Source: Deltaproteobacteria bacterium IMCC39146 | GTDB taxonomy: Bacteria > Desulfobacterota > Desulfuromonadia > Desulfuromonadales > BM103 | NCBI GenBank assembly: GCA_030005635.1 | Contig: JARUHP010000011.1 | Coordinates: forward strand, 1 to 64,000 | Reading direction: 5' to 3' | DNA length: 64,000 nt | Shown here: piece by piece, positions 41,844 to 52,137 of the stretch | How positions within the stretch are numbered: position 1 is the stretch's first letter | Layout: each line of letters starts with the position of its first letter | Translations under genes and position numbers: made by a program | Notes under the pieces: generated by a model | Databases searched by the model: none | What the model was told of the DNA's origin: nothing | The model's input: only the letters and a program-made list of their open reading frames with translations

Positions 41844-44618
41844 TTAGGCAATAGCCTGAAGACAACGGTGGCAGATCTCGGGGTGATCATCATGCTCACC
41901 AACTGTTGTGGCGTAGTTCCAGCAGCGCGAGCACTTTTCGCCATCGGCTTTGCTGACGCGGATCTTCAACTCAGGCAAGTTCTCCCCAGTCGTCGCGTTT
42001 GCCAGGCTATCTGTCACTTCAACCTGAGAGACAATTAACAGGGAGGCCAGCTGTGCCGACTCTTGTTTAAGCAGATCGGCCAGATCACCATCGGCAGCGA
42101 GTTCTACTCGCGCGTCAAGAGAGTGACCGATGATCTTCTCTGCTCGGGCCAATTCGAGAACTTTGGCAACATCACTGCGAACAGCCAGGATGCGCTCGTA
42201 CTTTTCTTCCAGGGCATTATCAATAAGACTATCTTCGAAGCTTGGGAACTCGGCCAGGTGGATACTCTCTTCACGTTCTCCAGGCATGAAACCCCAGATT
42301 TCTTCGGCTGTGAAGGAGAGAACCGGAGCCATCATGCGGGTCAGCGCTTCGAGAATACGGTACATGGCCGTCTGGGCACTGCGGCGTTCCAGGCTCTCGG
42401 TTGGCGAGGTGTAGAGCCGGTCCTTGAGGACGTCGAGATAGAAAGCGCTCATATCGACAGAACAGAAGTTGTGCACGGCGTGATAGAGCACGTGGAAATC
42501 GTAAGAATCGTAGGATTTCAGGACGCGATTGACCAGTTCTTCCAGGCGGGAAAGCGCCCAGCGATCAATTTCAAGCAGATCCTTGTCGGCAACAGTTTGA
42601 GTTGCCGGATCAAAATCATGAATATTGCCCAGAATGTAGCGGGCCGTGTTGCGGATGCGTCGGTACGCTTCTGAAACCTGCTTGAGGATGGCATCGCCGA
42701 CGCGGGTGTCGTTGCGGTAATCCTGGGTAGCCACCCAGAGGCGCAGGATCTCGGCGCCGTATTGTTTAATGACTTTTTCCGGAGCGATGACATTGCCGAC
42801 CGACTTGGACATCGGGCGACCTTTTTCGTCGAGTACGAAGCCGTGGGTCAGAACCGCTCTGTATGGCGCTGCGTCTCGAGTCCCAACTGAGGCAAGCAGG
42901 CTGGAGTGGAACCAGCCGCGATGCTGGTCGCTGCCTTCAAGGTAGAGATCAGCTGGTGTCTTGAGTTGTTCTCTCTTCTCCACGACCGCGGCATGCGAAA
43001 CGCCGGAGTCGAACCAGACATCGAGAATATCCATTTCCTTACGGAAATCATCATGGCCGCAACTCGGGCAGACGGTGCCGTCCGGCAAGAGCTCTTTGGC
43101 TTCTTTTTCGTACCAGATGTCGCTGCCGGTCTCTTCGAAAAGGTCGGCGACATGGTGCATGATCTTGCCATCGGCCAAAGCTTCATCGCATTTGCCGCAA
43201 TAGAAGACCGTGATCGGTACGCCCCAGCTGCGCTGGCGGCTGATGCACCAGTCTGGACGATTTTCGATCATGTTATAAATGCGGTCGCGACCCCAATGCG
43301 GGATCCACTGCACATCGTTGATGTGCTCTAGTGCTTTCTGACGCAGTTGGTTGGCTTCCATGGAGATGAACCACTGCTCGGTCGCCCGGAAGATGATCGG
43401 TTTCTTGCAGCGCCAGCAGTGGGGGTAGCTGTGTGAAATCTTGTCCTCACCGAGTAGAGCGCCGACTTCGGCCAACTTGGCGCTGACCTGTGGGTTGACG
43501 GCAGGAACCTTCTCCTTGCCGAAGAACTCAAGATCCTCACGGTAGCGGCCATAGTCATCAACCGGGTTGTAGATCTCGAGACCGTAGCGCAGGCCGGTCA
43601 AATAGTCATCATGGCCATGGCCGGGGGCGGTATGTACGCAACCGGTTCCTGCTTCAAGGGTGACGTAATCGCCGAGGACCAGCAATGAAGCGCGGTCGTA
43701 GAGAGGGTGGCGGCACTCTTTCTTATCAAAGACGTCAGCCTGAAAGGTTTTGGCGATTTTAAAATCAGTGATGTTGAGTTCGGCTAGAACCTGAGCGTGC
43801 AGACCTTCTGCCATGACCAGCAGTTCAGCACCGGTGTCGATGGCGACGTAGAGAAGCTCTGGATGAAGGCAGACGGCCAGGTTGGCCGGAATTGTCCAGG
43901 GGGTGGTTGTCCAGATAACAAACGACAAGGGTTTTCCTGCGAGCTCGTCAAAGCCAGCAGGCAGCTCGTCCTGGTAAGGGAACTTGACGAAGATCGATGG
44001 CGAGGTGTGGTCTTCATACTCGACTTCGGCTTCCGCCAGCGCTGTTACGCAGGAAGAACACCAGTGGATTGGTTTGCGCCCCTTGTAAAGACCCTCTCGC
44101 TCGGCAAAGCGCGCAAGCTCACGAGCGGTTGCCGCTTCGTAATCGGCGGTCATGGTCAGGTAGGGATGTTGCCAGTCACCGAAAATGCCGAGACGACGGA
44201 ATTCATCACTCTGGATGTCGACCCACTCTTTGGCGTAGGTGCGGCATTCTCTGCGAACCTCGGCCTTGGTCATCTCCCGTTTTTTCTTGCCCAGCTTCTG
44301 ATCGACTTTCAGTTCAATCGGCAGGCCATGACAGTCCCAGCCGGGGACGTAAGGCGCATAATATCCCTGCATGCGTTTGCTCTTGATGACGATATCTTTG
44401 AGGATCTTGTTCAGCGCATGGCCGATATGGATGTTGCCGTTGGCATAGGGAGGGCCATCGTGCAGAGTGAAGTTGGGCTTCTCCTGGTTCGGCTCGCTAA
44501 GTTTGCGGTCGAGTTCCAGTTCGGTCCAGCGTTGCATGATTTCCGGCTCGCGTTGTGGCAGGTTGCCGCGCATCGGGAAATCTGTTGCCGGAAGATTAAG
44601 CGTCTCTTTATAATCCAT
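41844..44618 (-). CDS. ileS: Isoleucyl-tRNA synthetase
   Basis: A 924-residue class I synthetase charging tRNA(Ile) and editing valine. The HIGH motif is HIGH itself at 64-67 within GNIHIGHALNK; the KMSKS motif is GRPMSKSVGN near residue 600. The CP1 editing domain lies at about 185-390. The C-terminal zinc finger has CSRCWNYA and EICHRCL. I chose ATG 44618 because GAGG lies six bases upstream and the family starts near DYKETLNLP; 14 extra codons of open frame upstream lack support. No T-box leader is present. Confidence 0.96.
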   Translation of the reverse strand: MDYKETLNLPATDFPMRGNLPQREPEIMQRWTELELDRKLSEPNQEKPNFTLHDGPPYANGNIHIGHALNKILKDIVIKSKRMQGYYAPYVPGWDCHGLPIELKVDQKLGKKKREMTKAEVRRECRTYAKEWVDIQSDEFRRLGIFGDWQHPYLTMTADYEAATARELARFAEREGLYKGRKPIHWCSSCVTALAEAEVEYEDHTSPSIFVKFPYQDELPAGFDELAGKPLSFVIWTTTPWTIPANLAVCLHPELLYVAIDTGAELLVMAEGLHAQVLAELNITDFKIAKTFQADVFDKKECRHPLYDRASLLVLGDYVTLEAGTGCVHTAPGHGHDDYLTGLRYGLEIYNPVDDYGRYREDLEFFGKEKVPAVNPQVSAKLAEVGALLGEDKISHSYPHCWRCKKPIIFRATEQWFISMEANQLRQKALEHINDVQWIPHWGRDRIYNMIENRPDWCISRQRSWGVPITVFYCGKCDEALADGKIMHHVADLFEETGSDIWYEKEAKELLPDGTVCPSCGHDDFRKEMDILDVWFDSGVSHAAVVEKREQLKTPADLYLEGSDQHRGWFHSSLLASVGTRDAAPYRAVLTHGFVLDEKGRPMSKSVGNVIAPEKVIKQYGAEILRLWVATQDYRNDTRVGDAILKQVSEAYRRIRNTARYILGNIHDFDPATQTVADKDLLEIDRWALSRLEELVNRVLKSYDSYDFHVLYHAVHNFCSVDMSAFYLDVLKDRLYTSPTESLERRSAQTAMYRILEALTRMMAPVLSFTAEEIWGFMPGEREESIHLAEFPSFEDSLIDNALEEKYERILAVRSDVAKVLELARAEKIIGHSLDARVELAADGDLADLLKQESAQLASLLIVSQVEVTDSLANATTGENLPELKIRVSKADGEKCSRCWNYATTVGEHDDHPEICHRCLQAIA

Positions 44619-44775
44619 ATTCAGCCTCGCAGGCCCCCTTTTCGGTGCAGATTTGAACACCGCAACTTATCAAAATGGCTGAATAAGTCAAGGTAAATCA
44701 GGGTATTGAGCTGAGGCAGACGCTCTGAAAAAGGGCTTTTGATAGGTGTGCAACCTTTGTCTTGGCAGACGTTGC

Positions 44776-45459
44776 TTAGGTTGCGAAACGGCAGAGTTTG
44801 CAAATCGGGCATTTGTTGCAAAGCGGTTTTCTCTTTCTGCAGCAGGCTTTGGCCAGTTGTACGATGAGTGCGTGGTATTCGTTGTAGAGAGCAACATCTT
44901 CGGGGAGTGCTTGCATAAAAATCTGTCGAACCTCTGCATATGCCTCGCCACCGCAAAGAACTCCGATGCGCTCGAAAATGCGTCTGGTGTAGGCATCAAC
45001 AACAAACGAAGGCCGACCTGCAGCATAAAGGAGGATAGAATCTGCAGTTTCAGGGCCGATTCCAGGCCTGGCTAGTAATCTATTTCTGGCTTCATCAAGA
45101 GGTCCGCTGCAAAAATCGTTTAAGTTGCTTTGCCATTCTGTTACCAGATATCTGGAAAGGCTTTGCAGTCGGTTTGCTTTCTGCCGGAAAAAACCGGAAG
45201 GCTTGATTAACTCTTCGAGCTGATCAATCGGGATCTTAGACAATCTTTCAGGAGAAAGGGTCTGCTCCTCTTTAAGATTGTCTATAGCCCGTTCTACATT
45301 GGTCCATGCCGTGTTTTGAGTGAGTATGGCACCGATAACAACTTCGAAGGGACTGTCTGCGGGCCACCAGTTGAGAGGTCCGAAGTGGTCGAGCAAGGTC
45401 CGATATAGGCACAGCAATTCTGTCTCTAATGGTTTAGGCATAGTGGTTGTAGGGGACAT
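44776..45459 (-). CDS. Endonuclease III-like DNA glycosylase (HhH-GPD, Fe-S)
   Basis: A 227-residue base-excision repair enzyme. The helix-hairpin-helix is LARPGIGPETADSILLYAAG (about 141-160), then VVDAYTRRI, whose Asp is the catalytic acid position. At the usual catalytic Lys position between helices there is GPET, as in the endonuclease III-like group without lyase activity. The C-terminal cluster loop has CCRKRKPLCNKCPICKLC, fitting a 4Fe-4S site. SD is GGGATGG. The alternative start is Met7. It sits between ileS and the histidine kinase on the same strand. Confidence 0.85.
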   Translation of the reverse strand: MSPTTTMPKPLETELLCLYRTLLDHFGPLNWWPADSPFEVVIGAILTQNTAWTNVERAIDNLKEEQTLSPERLSKIPIDQLEELIKPSGFFRQKANRLQSLSRYLVTEWQSNLNDFCSGPLDEARNRLLARPGIGPETADSILLYAAGRPSFVVDAYTRRIFERIGVLCGGEAYAEVRQIFMQALPEDVALYNEYHALIVQLAKACCRKRKPLCNKCPICKLCRFAT

Positions 45460-45500
45460 TGGCCATCCCTATGGTTTTGGTACAGGTTTGAGTGTGTGGG

Positions 45501-46994
45501 TTAAATGAGGTCCTCACCGAAGGCCGGTGCTTTCGGCAAAGAGATGCAGAAGGTTGCGCCCCTGCCGGGAGTTTGTTCAACCCAGACCTGGCCCTGGGAG
45601 CGCAAGGCGATTTTACGAACAATGGCAAGGCCGACACCGGTGCCCCGTTGTCCCTTGGATCTTTTGCCATGGGAAAAAATGTCGAAAATGGTTTCCCGTT
45701 CCTGAGTAGGCACGCCTGGCCCGTAATCGCGAACGAAATAGGTCGTACTCTTGTCATCATCCCAACTGCCGACTTCAATAGCGCCACTTTCTAGCGGCAC
45801 ATAGCGGCAGGCGTTGCCGATCAAGTTGATGTAAATCTGGTAAACGAGGGTTTCTGGAAGCCACGTCTGGGGGAGTTTCTCGGCAATGATCTCCGGCATT
45901 TCCTTTTTGTTGACGCCGAGTTCACGGATAACTTCATCGACGATCATATTAACGTCTGTTGGATTATCGCCTGCTTTGACATGGCTGACCTGAGCCAGGT
46001 CCAGAAGGTCGTCCAGGAGGGCGATTGCCCGCTCACTCTGACGTTCAACTTCACCAAGAATCTGTAAAATCTGTTCGTCTAAGACTTTGCTGTAGGTTAT
46101 GCTCAGGAAGTCCATGTAGGTAACGACAGGGGCGAGAATGCCGCGCAGGTCGTGGGAAATTGAATGTGCAAAAGCATCCAATTCACGATTGGCTTCTTTC
46201 AGGTCGTCTTCAGCTTTTTTGCGTAGGGTAATATCTCTGCAGACGGCAAGCTTCTGCCTGATACCATCTTCTGCCGGCAGTGGTGAGTGTACAATTTCGT
46301 AGGTTCTCTCTTGCCTGCCGAGCTTGCGTTCGTCACGGACCGTGCGGTTCTTGAAGACCTTGGCCATAGGGCACCAGGAGCAGACCGACTTCTCGTTGTG
46401 AAGAACTTCGTAGCAATTTTCTCCAACGCGATCCCCAAAGGACTCCTGCATGGCAAGGTTCATAAAGGTGAGCTTGAGCTCTTTATTGGCGATGTAGGCC
46501 ATGTCGTCCATGTTGTCAAGGACGATACGGAAGAGTTGTTCGCTTTTCTTAAGTTCCTCTGTGCGTGCCTTGACCCTGGCCTCCAGGCTCGTCGCCTGCT
46601 CGCGCAATGATTTTTCCAATGCGTACTGTTGAGAAATATCATTGAACGATTCGATGCCGCCGATAACTTCACCCTCAGTGTCGCGCAGAAACTCCATGTT
46701 CTTGATCAGGTGAATTGTCTCCCCCGACTTGGTAACGATGGTGCATCTGCCACCGATAATCGGCTTAGGGATGTCGGTGTGAAAAAGCCCGCATCTGTCA
46801 TCGCAGGGAATCCCTTGCAAAAAAGAACAGTGCTGCCCGACGGCTTCCTCGCAGCTATAGCCGGTGATCTGTTCTGCTGCAGGATTCCAGTAGACGATAT
46901 ACAACTCTGTGTCGACGACAAATAAGCCGCTTGGTATGGTGCTCAGGGCTTGCTCAAGGGAGATGTTTTTTATGATGGCGCTGGCTTTTGACAT
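45501..46994 (-). CDS. PAS-PAS sensor histidine kinase
   Basis: 497 residues, no membrane segment. The first PAS covers about 13-125 and has several Cys (HCSFLQGIPCDDRCGLFHTD). A coiled coil (about 125-155) follows. The second PAS (155-260) has NCYEVLH and CSWCP. The HisKA phosphoacceptor is His281 in ISHDLRG; the HATPase has NLIGNACRYV, DYGPGVP and GTGVGLAIV. No receiver domain or adjacent regulator gene is present, so its partner is elsewhere. The Cys patterns in both PAS domains suggest redox or metal sensing. I chose ATG 46994; GTG 47048 is an alternative. Confidence 0.85.
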   Translation of the reverse strand: MSKASAIIKNISLEQALSTIPSGLFVVDTELYIVYWNPAAEQITGYSCEEAVGQHCSFLQGIPCDDRCGLFHTDIPKPIIGGRCTIVTKSGETIHLIKNMEFLRDTEGEVIGGIESFNDISQQYALEKSLREQATSLEARVKARTEELKKSEQLFRIVLDNMDDMAYIANKELKLTFMNLAMQESFGDRVGENCYEVLHNEKSVCSWCPMAKVFKNRTVRDERKLGRQERTYEIVHSPLPAEDGIRQKLAVCRDITLRKKAEDDLKEANRELDAFAHSISHDLRGILAPVVTYMDFLSITYSKVLDEQILQILGEVERQSERAIALLDDLLDLAQVSHVKAGDNPTDVNMIVDEVIRELGVNKKEMPEIIAEKLPQTWLPETLVYQIYINLIGNACRYVPLESGAIEVGSWDDDKSTTYFVRDYGPGVPTQERETIFDIFSHGKRSKGQRGTGVGLAIVRKIALRSQGQVWVEQTPGRGATFCISLPKAPAFGEDLI

Positions 46995-47060
46995 AGGAAG
47001 ATAATGTCCTTGTAAAAAATATTTTATCACTAATGGTCTGTACGTCACAATCCCCGATTT

Positions 47061-47786
47061 TCAAGCGCGTCCGATCACGGCAACCTGAACTTCAGTAATC
47101 TTGTTTTTCATAAGAACTCTGCAACACTCACGGACTGTTTCACCGGTCGTCATGACATCGTCGACCAGTAAGATGTTTCGCGCAGGGGTTGTTGTGGTGA
47201 CTGTGAAAGCGTTGCGTAGGTTACTTCTTCTTTCTGCGGCGGTCAGTCCTTGCTGTGGCGGTGTTTTAAGGGTGCGTTGTAAAAGTGTGGTGTCGATAGG
47301 AACCTGCATCTTTCTGGCCAGCGGCCGAGAGATTTCAAGCGCCTGGTTGTAGCCACGTTTTTTCAAGCGACCGGGGTGTAAGGGGACCGGAATAATACAA
47401 TCTGGCTTGAAGCTTACTTCTGCAGACTCAAGTGCTTTGCCGAGAAGTTTTCCAAGCGGCTGTGCAAGGTTGACCTGATTGCGATATTTGAGCTGATGGA
47501 TGGCGTCTTTGACGCGTTCCTGATAGGAGCAGGCCGCGTGGACGATTGAAAAAGCAGGGGGGCGCTGCAGGCATGTTGCGCAGAGATGTTGTGATGAAGA
47601 TGCGGGGAAAGGTTGGCTGCAACAACCGCAGTGTGATCTCCCCAGGGGCGGCATGCTTGCCTGGCATTCTGCGCAGAATTCCCGCGGGTCGAAGCCTGGC
47701 GGCAGAAGTTGTCCACAGAGCAGGCAGGCCGGTGGCAAAAAAAGCTCTACACCTGCCGATAGCGCACGACACAAGTTGGTCCACAT
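47061..47786 (-). CDS. ComF-family phosphoribosyltransferase-like protein
   Basis: 241 residues. The N-terminal double zinc-ribbon has CLLCGQ, FCAECQ, HCGCCSQ and LCATCL. The PRTase-like domain has PDCIIPVPLHPGRLKKRGYNQA and, at the C-terminus, NILLVDDVMTTGETVRECCR, the PRPP-binding loop. Homologues (ComF/GntX) take part in DNA uptake or in use of foreign DNA as nutrient. No other competence gene is nearby. It is one gene of the minus-strand run, 13 bases upstream of the histidine-kinase open frame. Confidence 0.88.
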   Translation of the reverse strand: MWTNLCRALSAGVELFLPPACLLCGQLLPPGFDPREFCAECQASMPPLGRSHCGCCSQPFPASSSQHLCATCLQRPPAFSIVHAACSYQERVKDAIHQLKYRNQVNLAQPLGKLLGKALESAEVSFKPDCIIPVPLHPGRLKKRGYNQALEISRPLARKMQVPIDTTLLQRTLKTPPQQGLTAAERRSNLRNAFTVTTTTPARNILLVDDVMTTGETVRECCRVLMKNKITEVQVAVIGRA

Positions 47787-47824
47787 GAGTCCCCCCCCCC
47801 AGAGGTATGATAATTCAATGCACT

Positions 47825-49354
47825 TTATGAAATAAGGTTCTTGCCTGTCATCTCAGCAGGAACTTCGAGTCCCAACAGGTTGAGAATGGTGGGTGCAATA
47901 TCAGCAAGGATGCCGGGCTGAAGACTGGACTTATCTGTGTCAGGCGCAACAAAGATGAGCGGTACCCTGTTAGCTGTGTGCGCGGTATGAGGAGTGCCAT
48001 TTTCGTCGAGCATCTTTTCGCAATTGCCGTGGTCAGCTGTTATCAGGGCACAGCCCCCTGCCGTCAGCAAAGCATCAATAACTCGGCCCGCGCAGTGGTC
48101 AACCGTCTCCATGGCCGTGATTGCCGCTTGTAAAACTCCTGTATGGCCCACCATGTCAGGGTTGGCAAAGTTCAGGATGATCAGATCATAGTGTTCTGAT
48201 TGAATGCGACGAATAACCTCTTCAGTGACTTCAGGAGCGCTCATCTCTGGCTTCAGGTCATAGGTAGCGACGTCCTTGGGTGAAGGAATCAGTGCACGAT
48301 CTTCGTTGCTAAAAGGTGTTTCGTTGCCACCGTTGAAGAAGAATGTAACGTGGGCATATTTCTCTGTCTCGGCAATCCGCAGTTGGTTCATCCCTGCAGA
48401 TGCAACGACTTCACCGAGAATTTTTGGATAACTTGCGGTGCTATAGGCGACCGGCAGGTCAAAAGTTTCATCGTATTCGGTCAGGCAGACAAACGTTGAG
48501 AGTTGAGGTGTTTGCACACGTTCAAACTCATTGAAGTCTTTTTGTGTGAAGGGACGGGTGATCTCTCTGGCTCGGTCTGCGCGAAAATTGAAAAAGATGA
48601 TGCCATCCTGGTCGCTGATGCGGCCGACTGGTGCGCCATTCTTTTGGATGACCTGTGGTTCGACAAACTCATCGGTTTGACCGGCCGCGTAGGCGGCTTC
48701 GATCGCCTCAGTGCTTGACTTGACCACGAGTCCCTGACCGAGGGACATCGCCTGCCATGCACGCGACACACGATCCCAGCGATTATCGCGATCCATGGCG
48801 TAATAGCGACCTATGACGGTTGCCACCTGACCGTGTTGCAAGCGCTTTATCTCTGTTTCGAGTTGCGCGAGATAACCTGCACCACTTTGCGGGGGCGTGT
48901 CTCGACCATCCATGAAAGCATGGACACAGACGTCAACGCCCTGGCTTTTGGCCAGTTCGATCAAAGCATAGAGGTGAGTGTTGTGCGAATGGACGCCACC
49001 GTCTGACAGCAACCCCATCAGATGGAGTTTGCCGCCAGCTTTGTGAATCTTCTGCAGGGCTTCGAGCAGAACCTGATTGGTAAAGAAATCTCCCTCGGCA
49101 ATACTTTGAGTGATGCGGGTCAGATCCTGGTAGACGATACGGCCGGCACCGATATTGAGATGTCCAACCTCCGAGTTGCCCATTTGTCCTTCAGGTAGAC
49201 CGACATCGAGGCCCGAGGCGCTCAGCCAGGAGGAGGGGTAGTTCTTAAAAAGATCATCCAAACGTGGAGTCTTTGCCAGACAGACGGCGTTGCTATCGCA
49301 ACTCTCGTTGAGTCCCCAGCCATCAAGGATGATCAGTGCTACCGGTTTTTTCAT
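47825..49354 (-). CDS. gpmI: 2,3-bisphosphoglycerate-independent phosphoglycerate mutase
   Basis: A 509-residue Mn-dependent glycolytic enzyme that interconverts 3- and 2-phosphoglycerate. LIILDGWG at residues 7-14 carries a metal ligand. The phosphorylated Ser61 is in [15 protein letters not shown], and [15 protein letters not shown] and ADHGNCEKM follow in the usual order. ATG 49354 overlaps the stop of the upstream TPR gene (ATGA) and has GGGAAGG upstream; four additional codons to 49366 are not needed. The length is standard. Confidence 0.95.
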   Translation of the reverse strand: MKKPVALIILDGWGLNESCDSNAVCLAKTPRLDDLFKNYPSSWLSASGLDVGLPEGQMGNSEVGHLNIGAGRIVYQDLTRITQSIAEGDFFTNQVLLEALQKIHKAGGKLHLMGLLSDGGVHSHNTHLYALIELAKSQGVDVCVHAFMDGRDTPPQSGAGYLAQLETEIKRLQHGQVATVIGRYYAMDRDNRWDRVSRAWQAMSLGQGLVVKSSTEAIEAAYAAGQTDEFVEPQVIQKNGAPVGRISDQDGIIFFNFRADRAREITRPFTQKDFNEFERVQTPQLSTFVCLTEYDETFDLPVAYSTASYPKILGEVVASAGMNQLRIAETEKYAHVTFFFNGGNETPFSNEDRALIPSPKDVATYDLKPEMSAPEVTEEVIRRIQSEHYDLIILNFANPDMVGHTGVLQAAITAMETVDHCAGRVIDALLTAGGCALITADHGNCEKMLDENGTPHTAHTANRVPLIFVAPDTDKSSLQPGILADIAPTILNLLGLEVPAEMTGKNLIS

Positions 49355-50736
49355 GCACCTTCCCACTCTTTACGTTCGCCGTGATGAATGACCATCTTGT
49401 CGAGAGCCAGAGGACGTGCATCTTTTATCAGCTTGCGGTCGACCAGGCTGCTCGTATTCCATTCGCCACAGGATGGGCACCGGCTGTTCCATTCGGCAGA
49501 GACGTTCTGACATTTTTCGCAGACGAAGTTCAGATGCAGGCGTTTGGAGATACCGAGTGCTTTCTGATACTCGTTGATCGCTTGCTCCGGCTCACGGCAG
49601 CGACGGTAGGTTTCTGCCAGCAGGAGATGTACCTGAGGAGACTCGACGCCGGAGCTCTCAATGGCTTGTAGCTGTTCTTTGGCTTCGTCGACCATCTCCA
49701 GTCGCAGACAAAGTTTGCCATAAAAGAGACGGAACACGAGGTCGTCACCTTGCTCGATGACCTGACTACGGAAGAAAGTCAGTAATGAAGAAGGATCCTC
49801 ACGCTTCATGAAGTAGTCTTCCAGGCGTTCGAGAAAGACTCCCTTGCCGAGTTTCTTGTAGCCGTCCTGCCAGATTTTCACCGCATCGTCGCCCTGATTC
49901 AAGGCCACCAAGGCATCACCAAGAGAGACTTGCGCCGGGGTAAACTCAGCTTCTTGACGGATGATATCTTTCAGTTCCGACTTAGCTTGATCCGGAGAAC
50001 CATTACTTATTGACTGGCTGGCCACTTCGTAGCGCAGGTAGAGAAGAAGAGCTTTCTCATCGGCAACGCGGTTGGCCCCGGGACCGGCTTTGAGCACCTG
50101 ACGCTGGATTTCAAGTGCGTCCTGCCAGCGGCTATGCTTGAGGTAGAGGTCACGCAGGGAGCGAAGCGCTTTGCGATTGTCTTTTTCGCGAGAGATCAAC
50201 TCCTGGTAGGAGGCCATGGCATCATCGTCATGACCGGTCTCTTCCTGGATTGCCGCAGTCTTGAAAAGAACTTCGAGACTTTTAGGGTCCAGATCTCCGG
50301 CTTTCCGCAACAGGCCAAGGCTTTCTGTTGAGTTGCCCTCCTGGGCAGCCAGGTTCGCCATGGCGATCAGCGTGTCAACACGCTTGGGGTCACGATCCAT
50401 CGCCTTGTTGAGTAGAACCCGCGCCTTCTTCAGGTCGCCAGAGAGGAGCCGTCCGACGCCTTCGCGATAAATGGCGTTGGTTTCCTGGGCTTTTTTCTGG
50501 CTCTGGTCGCGACGCCAGTGGGAAAAAGAATGAGCGATCAGGCTCAGGATATGAAGCCCGTTGCCGAGCAGCAAACCGATCAGAATGGCCCCGATGATAA
50601 TAATGGGTGTCGGAAAGGTCAGGCCCTCGCCTGCTGCGAAGAAGACGGTCATGTCTCCCGGGTTAATGCCCCAGAAGTAGAGAAAGCAGAATGCAAAAAT
50701 AACAAAAACGAAGGTTAATATTGCCAGATAAATCAT
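49351..50736 (-). CDS. LapA/LapB-like TPR membrane protein with rubredoxin-type metal site
   Basis: 461 residues. An N-terminal LapA-like part has two transmembrane helices (about 3-22 and 42-67, with the [13 protein letters not shown] segment). At least six TPR units occupy about 90-405. The C-terminal metal ribbon has FVCEKCQN and RCPSCGEW (CxxC twice). E. coli LapB (YciM) controls lipopolysaccharide synthesis by steering LpxC degradation via FtsH and its rubredoxin site; LapA is separate there. Here both parts are one polypeptide, though C-terminal order agrees with LapB. It is translationally coupled to gpmI. Confidence 0.82.
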   Translation of the reverse strand: MIYLAILTFVFVIFAFCFLYFWGINPGDMTVFFAAGEGLTFPTPIIIIGAILIGLLLGNGLHILSLIAHSFSHWRRDQSQKKAQETNAIYREGVGRLLSGDLKKARVLLNKAMDRDPKRVDTLIAMANLAAQEGNSTESLGLLRKAGDLDPKSLEVLFKTAAIQEETGHDDDAMASYQELISREKDNRKALRSLRDLYLKHSRWQDALEIQRQVLKAGPGANRVADEKALLLYLRYEVASQSISNGSPDQAKSELKDIIRQEAEFTPAQVSLGDALVALNQGDDAVKIWQDGYKKLGKGVFLERLEDYFMKREDPSSLLTFFRSQVIEQGDDLVFRLFYGKLCLRLEMVDEAKEQLQAIESSGVESPQVHLLLAETYRRCREPEQAINEYQKALGISKRLHLNFVCEKCQNVSAEWNSRCPSCGEWNTSSLVDRKLIKDARPLALDKMVIHHGERKEWEGA

Positions 50737-50784
50737 TGTGACCCTCCCGGTACGCTTATCGTCATGAAGTACTTTTGATCAGGA

Positions 50785-51135
50785 TTATTCACCAAATTTT
50801 TCAATGTCTGTTTTACATTCTATACAATAACGGGAAAACGGCCTGACTTCCATGCGACGGGGTGAAATATCTTCACCGCAGCTCATGCAGACGCCATATT
50901 CGCCTTTTTCAATCTGTGTCAGGGCTACATCGATGTCGTTGATACGCTGTCGTTGAGTTTCGCTGACATTGAAGAGGATGTCGCGACTGTAGGCTGCAGA
51001 GGACATGTCACCGATGTCAGGCACGCCATCCTGACCAATCTCACGGCAGGCTTCATAGGAATTACTGACATCCTGAAGAAGGTTCTGGCGCTCCTTCAAT
51101 AACTGCTCCTTAACCTGGGTGAAACGTTTACTCAT
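50785..51135 (-). CDS. TraR/DksA-family zinc-finger regulator
   Basis: 116 residues. A coiled-coil of about 70 residues is followed by CMSCGEDISPRRMEVRPFSR and YCIECK, a four-Cys zinc finger as in DksA. The tip motif DPADRA of E. coli DksA is not evident (DIGDMSSAA instead), so effect on RNA polymerase may differ. ATG 51135 follows AAGGAGAGTAAC; the open frame to 51303 overlaps rlmH and is not credible. It lies between rlmH and the LapAB-like gene. Confidence 0.87.
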   Translation of the reverse strand: MSKRFTQVKEQLLKERQNLLQDVSNSYEACREIGQDGVPDIGDMSSAAYSRDILFNVSETQRQRINDIDVALTQIEKGEYGVCMSCGEDISPRRMEVRPFSRYCIECKTDIEKFGE

Positions 51136-51247
51136 GTTACTCTCCTTAACCTGCTTAATATTATATGGTCCGATATTTAACCACAAAATAGGGCTTTCTG
51201 GCGAAGAAAAAATCACTTGAGAAGGGGTTGATGGAACAATCTTTCTG

Positions 51248-51718
51248 CTAGTGATGGTAGGGTTCGTTGCGAATAATCGTACAACACCTGTAGAGTTGTT
51301 CAAGCAGTAGCAGACGTGCCATCTGATGAGTCAGGGTCATGGGCGACAGGGAGAGGATCAGGTCTGCCCGTTTTCTCAAGGAGTCACTCAAGCCATAGGG
51401 GCCACCTATTATAAGTGTCCACTCCGGGATGCTGCGCAGCATATGATCTTTCATAAGGTCTGCCAGCCCCTCGGAACTCAGCTTCTTGCCGCCCTGGTCC
51501 AGTGCAATCACAAAGGCTCCGGGCGGGATCTTCTGCTCGAGAGCTTCACCCTCTGTCGCAATGATGCGTGGCAGGTCTTGCTTGCGTCCCGTCTTATGCT
51601 CTTTGATTTCATGGATAACGAGGGGCAGGTAACGTTTCAACCTCCCGGAAAATTCGGCGCAGCCTTCATTCGCGAACGGCAGGTTAAGGCGACCGACGCA
51701 GAGCAGGCTTAATTTCAA
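51248..51718 (-). CDS. rlmH: 23S rRNA (pseudouridine1915-N3)-methyltransferase
   Basis: A 156-residue SPOUT methyltransferase that modifies pseudouridine 1915 in helix 69 of the large subunit. The C-terminal knot has FVIALDQGGKKLSSEGLA, IGGPYGLSDSLRKRA and LSLSPMTLTHQMARLLLLEQ with the final YRCCTIIRNEPYHH, all strongly conserved. Its ATG overlaps the rsfS stop (ATGA). The rsfS-rlmH pair is one of the commonest bacterial neighbours. Confidence 0.96.
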   Translation of the reverse strand: MKLSLLCVGRLNLPFANEGCAEFSGRLKRYLPLVIHEIKEHKTGRKQDLPRIIATEGEALEQKIPPGAFVIALDQGGKKLSSEGLADLMKDHMLRSIPEWTLIIGGPYGLSDSLRKRADLILSLSPMTLTHQMARLLLLEQLYRCCTIIRNEPYHH

Positions 51719-52089
51719 GGGTTTTCCTGGCCAGCCATAGTGTCTTCCTGAATCTGGATCTCTTCAGCGTCACACCAGAGACCGTCCAGATCGTAGAAGA
51801 TTCGAACCGGTTCGTGGAAAACGTGCACCATAACATCACCGTAGTCGATCAGCACCCAGCGACCTTCGTTGAGGCCTTCAATCCCGATCGGCATGGTAGC
51901 GTATTCGCTTTTCAGACCAAGATGTACTGATTCGGCAGCTGCTTTGACCTGGCGATCAGAACTGCCGGAGGCAAGCACAAGAAAATCGGTTAGCGACGAA
52001 ATCTTACGAACATCGAGAATGCGGACGTTAAAAGCTTTTTTGTCGAGGGCTAAAGCGGCGCACTTTTGCGCCCGGTCTTGCGATAACAA
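51715..52089 (-). CDS. rsfS: Ribosomal silencing factor RsfS
   Basis: A 124-residue Iojap-family protein that binds L14 and blocks subunit joining in starvation. VRKISSLTDFLVLASGSSDRQVKA and the D-Y-G-D-x-x-V-H-V-F block (residues 94-103) are typical. The start is TTG 52087-52089, with AGGGAG seven bases upstream; there is no upstream ATG in frame. It follows nadD by 48 bases, the common nadD-rsfS-rlmH order. Confidence 0.94.
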   Translation of the reverse strand: MLSQDRAQKCAALALDKKAFNVRILDVRKISSLTDFLVLASGSSDRQVKAAAESVHLGLKSEYATMPIGIEGLNEGRWVLIDYGDVMVHVFHEPVRIFYDLDGLWCDAEEIQIQEDTMAGQENP

Positions 52090-52137
52090 ATTAGTGACTC
52101 CCTGTGGTAGGTTTTATACGGTTAGAGTGAACATCTT

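Noticed and set aside
44619-44775. Possible T-box or other tRNA-sensing leader before ileS
   Set aside because: No T-box sequence or specifier stem is visible, and the element is not expected in this group.
47796-47805. Run of consecutive C residues after comF start
   Set aside because: A homopolymer in a short intergenic gap; no gene frame depends on it.
50785-51303. 172-residue form of the TraR/DksA protein
   Set aside because: The added part overlaps rlmH; the ATG at 51135 has an excellent AAGGAG.
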